A stretch of 6,401 nucleotides of DNA, from contig DGAQ01000051.1 in assembly GCA_002382445.1 (NCBI GenBank), forward strand, positions 9,149 to 15,549. Direction: 5' to 3'. Made by a program: the position numbers and the translations under genes. Below, one piece after another: positions 1 through 6,137 of the stretch; the first letter of the stretch is position 1, and the number at the start of each line of letters is the position of its first letter. The notes below the pieces were generated by a model that was given only the letters and a program-made list of their open reading frames with translations, searched no databases and was not told the DNA's origin. Origin of the DNA: Porticoccaceae bacterium UBA4026. Its GTDB lineage: Bacteria; Pseudomonadota; Gammaproteobacteria; Pseudomonadales; Porticoccaceae.

Positions 1-31
1 GAGCAAACCAAAATTATCTAGAGAGTTATCA

Positions 32-685
32 ATGAGCATTGATCAAGAGCCGACGTCACCATTTATTATCAGGACATTCCCGGTTGGGCCGTTGCAATGT
101 AATTGCTCGATTATCGGCGATAGAATATCGGGTAAGGCGCTAGTCGTTGATCCAGGAGGTGACGCAGAGAAAATCCTTAGGTTACTGACAGAACTTAACC
201 TGAGGGTGGTGGCGATTATTCATACGCACGCACATCTTGATCATATTTTAGCCTCTGGTGAGATCAAGGCAGCAACCGGAGCGCCGATTTATCTCCATGA
301 AGGTGATCAATTTTTATGGGATATGGTTGAACAGCAATGTGCCATGTTTGGCGTGCCAGAGATTAAACTTCCTGTTCCAGATGGCCATCTTAAGGACGAC
401 CAAGCACTTAATTGTTGCGGAGGGGTCGCAATTCATACGCCTGGCCACACGCCAGGTTCCATTAGTTTTTGGTTTGAAGAGTACAAGACTTTGATTGCAG
501 GAGATACTCTATTTCATGGCAGTATCGGTCGGACAGACCTCCCCGGTGGAAATTACGAGCAAATTGTAACCTCAATTAAAGATCGATTATATTGCCTTGA
601 TGATGACGCGGTTGTGATTACTGGGCATGGGCCTAATACAATTTTGGGACAAGAGAAAGTGAGCAACAGCTTTGTCAGAGCCTAG
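32..685 (+). CDS. YcbL-type metallo-beta-lactamase-fold hydrolase (glyoxalase II-like)
   Basis: A 217-aa cytosolic MBL-fold hydrolase. The full zinc-ligand set is visible: THAHLDH at residues 65-71 (H66, H68, D70, H71), H139 in HTPGHTPG, D158 in AGDTLF, and H199 in the GHGP motif. The GRTDLPGG segment (166-173) and the short C-terminus after GHGP fit the compact YcbL branch of glyoxalase II, about 215 aa, which lacks the long C-terminal substrate domain of classical GloB. Members hydrolyse thioesters such as S-lactoylglutathione; the true substrate here is an inference. GAGAG at 21-25 lies 6 nt before the ATG. The frame stays open to the window's left edge, so the start rests on this site and on homologues that begin near residue 11. 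Another frame ends in a TGA overlapping this ATG (ATGA at 32-35), which could be the end of an upstream operon gene. The dUTPase gene follows after 41 bp. Confidence 0.92.
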   Translation: MSIDQEPTSPFIIRTFPVGPLQCNCSIIGDRISGKALVVDPGGDAEKILRLLTELNLRVVAIIHTHAHLDHILASGEIKAATGAPIYLHEGDQFLWDMVEQQCAMFGVPEIKLPVPDGHLKDDQALNCCGGVAIHTPGHTPGSISFWFEEYKTLIAGDTLFHGSIGRTDLPGGNYEQIVTSIKDRLYCLDDDAVVITGHGPNTILGQEKVSNSFVRA

Positions 686-726
686 TGCTGATAAATGTTG
701 ATCCTAATAAATACGAGGTATAGCCA

Positions 727-1347
727 ATGAAACAGCAACTAGCCAACATGCTAGAGCTACAAAATGATATGAATAGTAAGGTTCATGCCGAGTGGCGCGA
801 GCAAGATTTTGAATGGTATCGCGCGATATGGGTCGAAAGCGCAGAATTGCTGGATCATTACGGTTGGAAGTGGTGGAAGAAACAAACCCCCGACGTTGAT
901 CAGATCGCGCTTGAGTTAGTCGACATATGGCACTTCGGTCTGAGCCTGCTGTTACTAAAGGGTCATTCGGTTGAGAACATAACGGCCATCGTGGAGAATG
1001 AATTCTCGAGCATTAAATCCAGTGGTGATTTTGCAGCTGACCTTGAGCAATTCACTGAGAACACCTTATCCACTAAGGATTTTGATCTGCCTGGATTTGC
1101 GCGTTTAATGGCCGGCATTAATATGGACTTTGAAACACTATATATCGGCTATGTGGGCAAGAATGTGCTTAATTTTTTCCGTCAGGACCATGGATATCAG
1201 GATGGAACTTATCAAAAACTGTGGGGAGGCATTGAAGATAATGAGCATCTCGTGGATATTGTTGCGCAGCTAGATACTTCCGCAGGAGATTTTAAGGACG
1301 AACTTTATCAAAGAATGGAAAAACGGTATAAAGAATTACATGGCTGA
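727..1347 (+). CDS. dimeric (all-alpha, MazG-like) dUTP diphosphatase
   Basis: A 206-aa protein of the dimeric dUTPase family (dUTPase_2), which hydrolyses dUTP to dUMP and PPi, limiting uracil in DNA and supplying dUMP for thymidylate synthesis. The metal-binding signature ExxE...ExxD is intact: E37 and E40 in WVESAELLDHYGWKWWK, then E63 and D66 in LELVDIWH. A third conserved block, GKNVLNFFRQDHGYQDG (144-160), matches the nucleotide-binding helix and loop of this family, and the protein is full length. It is unrelated to the trimeric beta-barrel Dut of E. coli. The ATG is set by GAGG at 715-718 with an 8-nt spacer. It follows the MBL hydrolase by 41 bp with no terminator seen between, so co-transcription is likely. 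After its stop come 127 bp with only weak hairpins, then mdh with its own promoter-like sequence. Confidence 0.93.
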   Translation: MKQQLANMLELQNDMNSKVHAEWREQDFEWYRAIWVESAELLDHYGWKWWKKQTPDVDQIALELVDIWHFGLSLLLLKGHSVENITAIVENEFSSIKSSGDFAADLEQFTENTLSTKDFDLPGFARLMAGINMDFETLYIGYVGKNVLNFFRQDHGYQDGTYQKLWGGIEDNEHLVDIVAQLDTSAGDFKDELYQRMEKRYKELHG

Positions 1348-1423
1348 TCGCTGAGATACTCCTATTGAGTTAGCTAATAGCGTCAATATCCAACTCTAGT
1401 TATGCTTTTTACGGCTGGCGATT

Positions 1424-1429
1424 TATAAT
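1424..1429 (+). promoter_or_regulatory. candidate -10 box of the mdh promoter
   Basis: A perfect TATAAT hexamer lies 45 nt before the mdh GTG start, implying a 5' leader of about 38 nt. The -35 side is poor: nothing close to TTGACA sits 16-18 bp upstream, and the best match, TTTACG at 1408-1413, is only 10 bp away. There is no extended TG element. If functional, it may need an activator. Confidence 0.4.
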
Positions 1430-1463
1430 ACCGGTCAAATTTTCAAATCCAACTATTAATATC

Positions 1464-1468
1464 GGAGA
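1464..1468 (+). promoter_or_regulatory. Shine-Dalgarno supporting the mdh GTG start
   Basis: GGAGA sits 6 nt upstream of the GTG at 1475. This fixes a GTG rather than an ATG as the start. The first residues (MTSPVRVTVTGAAGQI) are exactly what the family shows at its N-terminus. Confidence 0.7.
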
Positions 1469-1474
1469 CAAACT

Positions 1475-2455
1475 GTGACTTCACCCGTTCGCGTTACTGT
1501 TACTGGTGCAGCAGGCCAGATTAGCTATTCCCTGTTGTTCCGTATTGCTGCTGGCGAGATGCTTGGCCCCAATCAGCCTATTATTTTGCAAATGCTTGAA
1601 ATTACACCGGCCCTTGAGGCTTTAAAAGGCGTAGCCATGGAATTAGATGACTGCGCATTTCCACTTCTTGCCGGTATGATTTGCACTGATGATGCTGCGG
1701 TTGCGTTTAAAGACTCCGATTACGCACTGTTGGTTGGCGCGCGTCCTCGTGGGCCCGGTATGGAGCGTAAAGATCTTCTAGAAGCCAATGCTGCGATATT
1801 CTCAGCTCAGGGTAAGGCGCTGAATGATAATGCCTCTAAAGAGATTAAAGTGTTGGTCGTGGGTAATCCCGCTAATACCAATTCATTAATAGCTCAGCGC
1901 AATGCGCCGGATATCAACCCTCGGCAGTTCACCGCGATGACGCGCTTAGATCACAATCGCGCGATGAGCCAGATTGCCAGCAAGACAGGCACTACCATTA
2001 ATGATGTAACTCAGATGACAATTTGGGGTAATCATTCCGCGACACAGTACCCTGATCTTCACGAAGCCAAAGTCAAGGGCCAACCAGCCATCGACATGGT
2101 CGACCAAGCCTGGTACGAAGACGACTTTATACCAACAGTCCAGCAACGGGGGGCTGCAATCATCGCCGCTCGAGGCGCCTCCAGCGCAGCCTCTGCAGCC
2201 AATGCAGCTATTGCACATATGCGGAGTTGGGCTTTGGGTACAGCCGACGGCGACTGGGTGAGTATGGGCGTATACAGTGATGGCAGCTATGGTATTACTG
2301 AAGGTCTAATCTATTCATTCCCATGCACCTGTAAAGACGGTGACTGGGCTATCGTTCAAGGTCTGGACGTTAATGACTTCTCGCGTGTAAAAATGGCTGC
2401 GACAGAGCAAGAATTGACGGAAGAAAGAGATGCCGTTCACCACTTGTTACCATAG
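1475..2455 (+). CDS. mdh: NAD-dependent malate dehydrogenase, cytosolic type
   Basis: A 326-aa enzyme for the reversible oxidation of malate to oxaloacetate in the TCA cycle. The N-terminal Rossmann motif is TGAAGQI (10-16), with an acidic residue E42 after the second strand, consistent with NAD preference. Substrate arginines are R92 and R98 in the mobile loop ARPRGPGMERKD; the Asp/Arg pair is D159 and R162 in LDHNRA; the catalytic histidine is H187 in WGNHSATQYPD. Numbering and motifs fit the eukaryotic cytosolic-like branch (MalateDH-SF1), found in many proteobacteria and actinobacteria, not the 312-aa E. coli/mitochondrial type. Length is normal and nothing is disrupted. It appears monocistronic: a consensus -10 lies upstream and a strong terminator begins 29 bp after the stop. 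Confidence 0.97.
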   Translation: MTSPVRVTVTGAAGQISYSLLFRIAAGEMLGPNQPIILQMLEITPALEALKGVAMELDDCAFPLLAGMICTDDAAVAFKDSDYALLVGARPRGPGMERKDLLEANAAIFSAQGKALNDNASKEIKVLVVGNPANTNSLIAQRNAPDINPRQFTAMTRLDHNRAMSQIASKTGTTINDVTQMTIWGNHSATQYPDLHEAKVKGQPAIDMVDQAWYEDDFIPTVQQRGAAIIAARGASSAASAANAAIAHMRSWALGTADGDWVSMGVYSDGSYGITEGLIYSFPCTCKDGDWAIVQGLDVNDFSRVKMAATEQELTEERDAVHHLLP

Positions 2456-2483
2456 CGTGAATTACCCTGTGTTAATTGAAAAA

Positions 2484-2507
2484 GCCATTGAGCTGACACT
2501 CAGTGGC
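2484..2507 (+). terminator. Rho-independent terminator after mdh
   Basis: A 9-bp stem, GCCATTGAG (2484-2492) pairing with CTCAGTGGC (2499-2507), has one G-T wobble and a 6-nt loop, CTGACA. It is preceded by an A-rich run and followed by GTTATTATAT, a moderately T-rich tail. The position 29 bp past the mdh stop and the long GC-containing stem make it a good terminator. The upstream A-run means it might also act weakly on the other strand, though no minus-strand gene needs it. Confidence 0.72.
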
Positions 2508-2573
2508 GTTATTATATAAAACATTAGATTCATGGTATATAAAGCAGCCTGACGCTGGTTTTTGTCGCATTGA

Positions 2574-2615
2574 GTGGATAAAATTTGCTACAGTCTGTAA
2601 CTGGTTCAAATCCAC
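2574..2615. promoter_or_regulatory. concentric dyad in the bcp leader (possible operator or hairpin)
   Basis: Outer arms GTGGAT (2574-2579) and ATCCAC (2610-2615) are perfect inverted repeats. Centred almost at the same base lies an 11-bp dyad, TACAGTCTGTA (2589-2599). The spacers between arms are 9 and 10 nt. The right arm ends 15 nt before the bcp GTG and 4 nt before its AAGG. It could be an operator near a start site (a TAAAAT hexamer lies at 2579-2584, without a good -35) or an mRNA structure close to the ribosome site. I do not recognise the regulator. Confidence 0.35.
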
Positions 2616-2619
2616 CCAT

Positions 2620-2623
2620 AAGG
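2620..2623 (+). promoter_or_regulatory. Shine-Dalgarno for the bcp GTG start
   Basis: AAGG lies 7 nt before the GTG at 2631. It is modest but well placed, and it supports a GTG start giving the expected N-terminus (MAFSSVGDQAPSFSLLNQ) of the Bcp family. Confidence 0.55.
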
Positions 2624-2630
2624 TTACTCT

Positions 2631-3107
2631 GTGGCATTTTCAAGCGTTGGCGACCAAGCGCCGTCTTTTTCTCTATTAAACCAGCGGGGCGAGATGGTTT
2701 CGTTGGTTGATTTTGCGGGTAAAAAGAATGTTGTATTATATTTTTATCCCAAAGCGATGACTCCAGGCTGCACCGTTCAGGCTTGCGGTATTCGTGATAG
2801 CTGTGGTCAATTTAATGAGTTAGACACCGTTGTGTTGGGCGTAAGTCCCGATTCTGTTGCTCGTCTTGTTAAGTTTGAGGATAAGCAAGAGTTAAATTTC
2901 ACTCTCTTGTCGGATGAAGATCATAGCGTTATCGGAAGTTATGGGGCCTGGGATCTTAAAAAGTTCATGGGACGCGAATATATGGGCGTTTTACGCTCTA
3001 CATTCATTATTGACAAGCAGAGTAAGATTATTCATGTTATGGAAAAGGTGAAAACCAAAAGCCATCATGAGGATACGCTAGACTGGATTAAACAAAACCT
3101 GGGGTAA
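2631..3107 (+). CDS. bcp: thioredoxin-dependent peroxiredoxin, Bcp/PrxQ family
   Basis: A 158-aa thiol peroxidase reducing H2O2 and organic hydroperoxides in the cytosol with electrons from thioredoxin. The active site YFYPKAMTPGCTVQACGIRD (37-56) carries the peroxidatic C47 within TPGCT and a second cysteine, C52, five residues on, the resolving cysteine of the atypical 2-Cys Bcp type. R122 in GVLRSTFIID is the conserved arginine that stabilises the thiolate. A further C58 is present and has no role I can assign. Length is normal for the family (about 155 aa). The gene starts with GTG after a leader of about 120 bp that begins beyond the mdh terminator and contains a concentric dyad, so separate control is likely. 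yajC follows after 54 bp and could be read through from here. Confidence 0.95.
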   Translation: MAFSSVGDQAPSFSLLNQRGEMVSLVDFAGKKNVVLYFYPKAMTPGCTVQACGIRDSCGQFNELDTVVLGVSPDSVARLVKFEDKQELNFTLLSDEDHSVIGSYGAWDLKKFMGREYMGVLRSTFIIDKQSKIIHVMEKVKTKSHHEDTLDWIKQNLG

Positions 3108-3161
3108 CACCCATTAAAAGCTGTTCTTATAAAGATCAGATTAAATTAAAGGAAATAAAAG

Positions 3162-3488
3162 ATGTTATTTGTATCAAATGCCTATGCTCAGGCGGGCGCT
3201 TCTGGCGAACCAAATCCAATGATCACCATATTAATGTTTGCTGGCCTTTTTGCTTTCATGTACTTTTTAATTATTCGGCCTCAGCGCAAAAGAGCAAAAG
3301 AGCATAACGATCTTGTTGGCGCTTTAGGCAAAGGAGATGAAGTGGTGACGACTAGCGGAATGCTGGGGAAAATCACCAAATTAGAGGGCGATTATGTTGT
3401 TCTTGAGGTGAGTAACAATTTGGAGCTTAAGTTCCAAAAGGTTGCTGTTCATGCGGTCTTGCCTAAGGGCACCATCAAGGCTATCTAA
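3162..3488 (+). CDS. yajC: Sec translocon accessory protein YajC
   Basis: A 108-aa inner-membrane protein that associates with SecDF and SecYEG in preprotein export. Visible features are a short N-terminal segment, one membrane span at about 19-38 (ITILMFAGLFAFMYFLIIRP), the signature RPQRKR (39-44), and a cytosolic domain with the conserved GDEVVTTSGMLGKI (58-71). Length is standard. AAAGGA at 3148-3153 with an 8-nt spacer sets the ATG. A weak promoter-like pair, GTAACA (3104-3109) and TATAAA (3128-3133) with an 18-bp spacer, overlaps the end of bcp, so yajC may have its own start site. Usually yajC lies between tgt and secD-secF; here bcp is upstream and a 315-bp gap plus a symporter is downstream, so the gene has moved or is a second copy. 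Confidence 0.96.
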   Translation: MLFVSNAYAQAGASGEPNPMITILMFAGLFAFMYFLIIRPQRKRAKEHNDLVGALGKGDEVVTTSGMLGKITKLEGDYVVLEVSNNLELKFQKVAVHAVLPKGTIKAI

Positions 3489-3803
3489 CTACTTGATTGC
3501 TTCGGGATGGTAGGGAACGGTTTCTAAAAATGCCCTATAAACAGGCGCCTTAGTTGTGGTTCACTATCCAGATGCACTCAGTCGGGTCAAACGAATAATA
3601 ACCTTACAGGTGCGAGAGCATTTGTCCTCAGCTTTGTAGGAATTTTGAATCCTGATACAGAGGAATGGCCTTGCAGTTTTTTTGCCGTAAGCAAAAGAGT
3701 TTCTAGTATGGAAGTTTTGGTTTCTCAGTTTCATCGGGAGGGGCTGGTACGATTTGCTCAGCACAAACAGGGGCAACTTTAAACATAGAAATAAGGGATA
3801 GGT
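3489..3803 (+). other. 315-bp intergenic leader before the symporter; no convincing gene
   Basis: No convincing coding region was seen on either strand. A 5-bp inverted repeat, TAGGG (3511-3515) and CCCTA (3533-3537), lies 22 bp after yajC but has a 17-nt loop and no T-tail, so it is a poor terminator. A 9-bp hairpin with two G-T pairs spans 3677-3699 (loop CGTAA); it lacks a downstream T-run. A promoter-like pair, TTGCCG (3682-3687) and TAGTAT (3704-3709), each 4 of 6 to consensus with a 16-bp spacer, would give a leader of about 90 nt for the symporter and overlaps that hairpin. A 13-codon ORF at 3665-3706 is probably chance. The length suggests regulation of the symporter, but no known riboswitch could be assigned. 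Confidence 0.5.
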
Positions 3804-5174
3804 ATGTTTGAGCAAATTATTGATATCGTAAATAATTTCGTGTGGGGCCCAGTGATGCTAACCCTATTACTGGGTACCGGCATCTACCTGACTATCGGCC
3901 TTAAAGGCATGACTATTAGTCATATTCCCTATGCGTTTCGTCAGCTTTTTAAAGGTCGGACCGGCACTGGTGAGGGCGAAATTACACCCTTTAACGCATT
4001 GATGACTTCATTGTCGTCTACGATCGGCATGGGTAATATTGCAGGTGTTGCTACCGCCATTGGCTTGGGTGGCCCAGGAGCGCTGTTTTGGATGTGGTGT
4101 GCCGCTTTGGTAGGCATGGCGACTAAATACGCAGAAGCGGTTCTGGCGGTTAACTATCGAGAAACAGATCAGTTTGGCCGTAAAGTGGGCGGCCCCATGT
4201 ACTATATTAGAAATGGATTGGGTGAGAACTGGAAATGGCTGGCAATGGCCTTTGCTTTGTTCGGCTCTTTGGCGGGTTTTGGTTTGGCCAACACCGTTCA
4301 ATCCAATGCTGTCTCTCAGGTGCTGGAAACTAATTTCAATGTACCCACAGTTGTTAGCGGTGTGATTATGGCGACGCTGGTCGGGGTGGTCCTCTTGGGT
4401 GGCATTAAACGCATAGCGACGGTAGCGGGGAAGCTTGTGCCATTTATGTCTCTTCTTTATATGACGGCGACACTGATAATTCTTCTAACACATGCATCTG
4501 ACATTCCTGCGGCGGTCACTTTAGTGGTGGATAGCGCATTTAATGGTGCTGCGGCGTCGGGTGGATTCGCCGGAGCGACAATCATGTTAGCCCTGCGTAT
4601 GGGTATTGCACGCGGCATTTTCTCTAATGAGGCAGGCTTGGGGTCAGCGCCTATCGCCCATGCGGCGGCAGAGACTAATAGTCCGGTCAGACAGGGCACC
4701 ATTGCAATGTTAGGCACCTTTATCGACACCCTGGTCATTTGCACCATGACGGGCCTAGTCCTGATCGTGACAGGTGTATGGAATGGTGAACCGCAGGGCG
4801 CGGCAATGACCCTTGCCGCCTTTACTGGCGCATTACCCTTTGGCGATATTGTTCTGTCACTTTGTGTTGTATTGTTTGCGTTTACAACGATGCTGGGTTG
4901 GAGTTATTACGGTGAGCGCTGTGCTGAGTTTCTACTCGGGCCGAGGGTGATAATGCCATTTCGTGTGCTCTGGGTCTGCGGTATTTTTATTGGTACACAG
5001 ATGAGTCTGGAACTGGTATGGAAGATGACCGATGCCTTAAATGGTTTGATGGCGATACCAAATCTTATTGCTCTAATTTTACTTGCCCCAATTGTGTTTA
5101 AGCTGACTAAAGAGTACTTTGACCAAGAGAAAATTGAAAAAACTACGACAGAGAATTCTGCCCAAGGTCTGTAA
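3804..5174 (+). CDS. alanine/glycine:cation (sodium) symporter, AGCS family
   Basis: A 456-aa inner-membrane transporter of the AGCS family (TC 2.A.25), importing alanine and/or glycine with sodium. Family blocks in order: PFNALMTSLSSTIGMGNIAG (62-81), the substrate/sodium-binding region; GGPGALFWMW followed by GMATKYAE (89-111); GGPMYYIRNGLG (129-140); GIFSNEAGLGSAPIAHAAAE (271-290); and GWSYYGERCAEFLLG (365-379). About ten or eleven hydrophobic spans are visible, with a charged cytosolic tail (435-456). Length is typical. AAGGGA at 3793-3798 lies 5 nt before the ATG. Which amino acid is preferred, and D-versus-L use, cannot be read from the sequence. The 5'-nucleotidase gene starts 4 nt after the stop, so the two are almost certainly co-transcribed. 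Confidence 0.96.
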   Translation: MFEQIIDIVNNFVWGPVMLTLLLGTGIYLTIGLKGMTISHIPYAFRQLFKGRTGTGEGEITPFNALMTSLSSTIGMGNIAGVATAIGLGGPGALFWMWCAALVGMATKYAEAVLAVNYRETDQFGRKVGGPMYYIRNGLGENWKWLAMAFALFGSLAGFGLANTVQSNAVSQVLETNFNVPTVVSGVIMATLVGVVLLGGIKRIATVAGKLVPFMSLLYMTATLIILLTHASDIPAAVTLVVDSAFNGAAASGGFAGATIMLALRMGIARGIFSNEAGLGSAPIAHAAAETNSPVRQGTIAMLGTFIDTLVICTMTGLVLIVTGVWNGEPQGAAMTLAAFTGALPFGDIVLSLCVVLFAFTTMLGWSYYGERCAEFLLGPRVIMPFRVLWVCGIFIGTQMSLELVWKMTDALNGLMAIPNLIALILLAPIVFKLTKEYFDQEKIEKTTTENSAQGL

Positions 5175-5178
5175 TTTT

Positions 5179-6078
5179 ATGAGCCCCAGTAAAACGCCGA
5201 AACTGGTTATTGCAATCTCATCTACTGCTTTGTTTGATATGAGCGAGAGTCATAGTATCTACGAGAAAGAAGGCGTTGCGGCCTATGCCGAGTATCAACG
5301 TCAGCATGAAGATGATGTTCTAGAGCCAGGCGAAGCATTCCCTCTGGCGATGAAATTACTGGGGATCAATGGTAAGTTAGAGGGAGATCCGAGAGTAGAA
5401 ATTATTTTGCTTTCTCGAAATTCAGCAGATACTGGTTTACGAGTATTTAATTCTATCGCCCATCATAAGTTAGATATCACCCGCGCGGCATTTTCTGGCG
5501 GCGCTTCCCCCTATCGTTATGTCTCTGCGTTTGCCTGCGACCTATTCCTGTCCACCAACGCCGAGGATGTTCGCAGCGCCTTAAATAGTGGTGTTGCTGC
5601 GGCGACTTTACTACCTTCTAGAAAGGGCTCTAGTGATAGCGAAGTGTTGCGTTTTGCCTTTGATGGGGATGCCGTTCTTTTTTCTGACGCCTCAGAGAGA
5701 ATATTTAAAGAGCAGGGACTTGAAGCATTCACAGAAAATGAAAAAGCCTCGGCCCGTACACCGCTTGACGCAGGGCCTTTTAAAGGTTTTTTACAGGCTC
5801 TTCATGGGCTCCAAGCCGAATTTGATGTCGGCAACTGTCCCATCCGCACTGCTTTGGTGACAGCGAGAGCCGCGCCGTCTCACGAGAGAGTGGTTCGCAC
5901 TCTTAGAGAATGGAATGTTCGCATTGATGAAAGTTTGTTTCTGGGTGGCTTAAGTAAAGGTGATTTTCTCAATTCGTTTGGGGCAGATGTTTTCTTTGAC
6001 GATCAGCAGTCACACTGTAGTTCTGCTAGAGAATATGTCGCCACGGGTCATGTGCCTCACGGGGTATCTAATGAGTAA
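5179..6078 (+). CDS. cytosolic 5'-nucleotidase, cN-I-like (5_nucleotid family)
   Basis: A 299-aa soluble protein resembling vertebrate cytosolic 5'-nucleotidase IA/IB, which removes phosphate from nucleoside monophosphates such as AMP. Recognisable blocks are LVIAISSTALFDMSESHSIYE (split at 9-29), the SGGASPYRYVSAF segment (106-118), the HAD-like nucleophile motif FDGDAVLFSD (161-170, D162 and D164), CPIRTALVTARAA (220-232), LGGLSKGDFL (255-264, K260) and the acidic FFDDQ (272-276). All expected catalytic elements are present. I chose ATG 5179 because it begins just before the first conserved strand; the in-frame ATG at 5119 lies inside the symporter gene and would add 20 basic residues without family support. 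AAGG (5164-5167) is 11 nt upstream, rather far, so translation may depend on coupling to the symporter stop 4 nt before. The bacterial substrate is inferred. Confidence 0.9.
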   Translation: MSPSKTPKLVIAISSTALFDMSESHSIYEKEGVAAYAEYQRQHEDDVLEPGEAFPLAMKLLGINGKLEGDPRVEIILLSRNSADTGLRVFNSIAHHKLDITRAAFSGGASPYRYVSAFACDLFLSTNAEDVRSALNSGVAAATLLPSRKGSSDSEVLRFAFDGDAVLFSDASERIFKEQGLEAFTENEKASARTPLDAGPFKGFLQALHGLQAEFDVGNCPIRTALVTARAAPSHERVVRTLREWNVRIDESLFLGGLSKGDFLNSFGADVFFDDQQSHCSSAREYVATGHVPHGVSNE

Positions 6079-6137
6079 GGGTGGATGCACTAGGGCTAAT
6101 TTTAGGCAATTCAAGCGTTCGGGTGTGGGCGGTTAAA

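Noticed and set aside
1362..1396. Small inverted repeats after the dUTPase gene (CTATT/AATAG and GAGTT/AACTC)
   Set aside because: Five-base stems with long loops and no T-run; too weak to call a terminator.
1946..2218. Minus-strand 90-aa ORF inside mdh, and similar ORFs inside the symporter and the nucleotidase
   Set aside because: These are shadows of strongly conserved + strand genes; none has a recognisable domain or convincing start.
2603..2613. GGTTCAAATCC, identical to a common tRNA T-loop sequence
   Set aside because: The T-stem would have only three pairs, and no acceptor stem, D-arm or anticodon arm can be built upstream. It overlaps the dyad described before bcp and is probably chance.
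3543..3550. 8-bp palindrome AGGCGCCT
   Set aside because: An isolated short palindrome with no partner site or conserved context; expected by chance at this scale.
3665..3706. 13-codon ORF (MALQFFCRKQKSF) that could be a leader peptide
   Set aside because: The AGAGGA preceding the ATG is too close to serve as a ribosome site, there is no run of alanine or glycine codons that would suggest attenuation, and no terminator/antiterminator pair follows.
3600..3750. Fragments resembling a glycine riboswitch (GCGAGAG, GCCGTAAGCAAAA, TTTCTCAG) upstream of the symporter
   Set aside because: The order and spacing do not fit: the GCCGAAGG core is not intact, CTCTCAGG is not complete, no closing P1 stem can be drawn, and ACAGAGG precedes the core instead of following it.
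3564..3815. 83-aa minus-strand ORF across the intergenic region
   Set aside because: No recognisable domain, no good ribosome site, and it runs into the start of the symporter gene on the opposite strand; composition looks like random open frame.
5119..5178. Upstream in-frame ATG extending the nucleotidase by 20 residues
   Set aside because: The extension lies within the symporter coding region in another frame, gives a basic stretch with no family counterpart, and the conserved domain begins just after ATG 5179.
6081..6137. GTG start extending the last small protein by 19 residues
   Set aside because: Its AAGG directly abuts the GTG with no spacer. ATG 6138 is preferred, though the choice is not secure.
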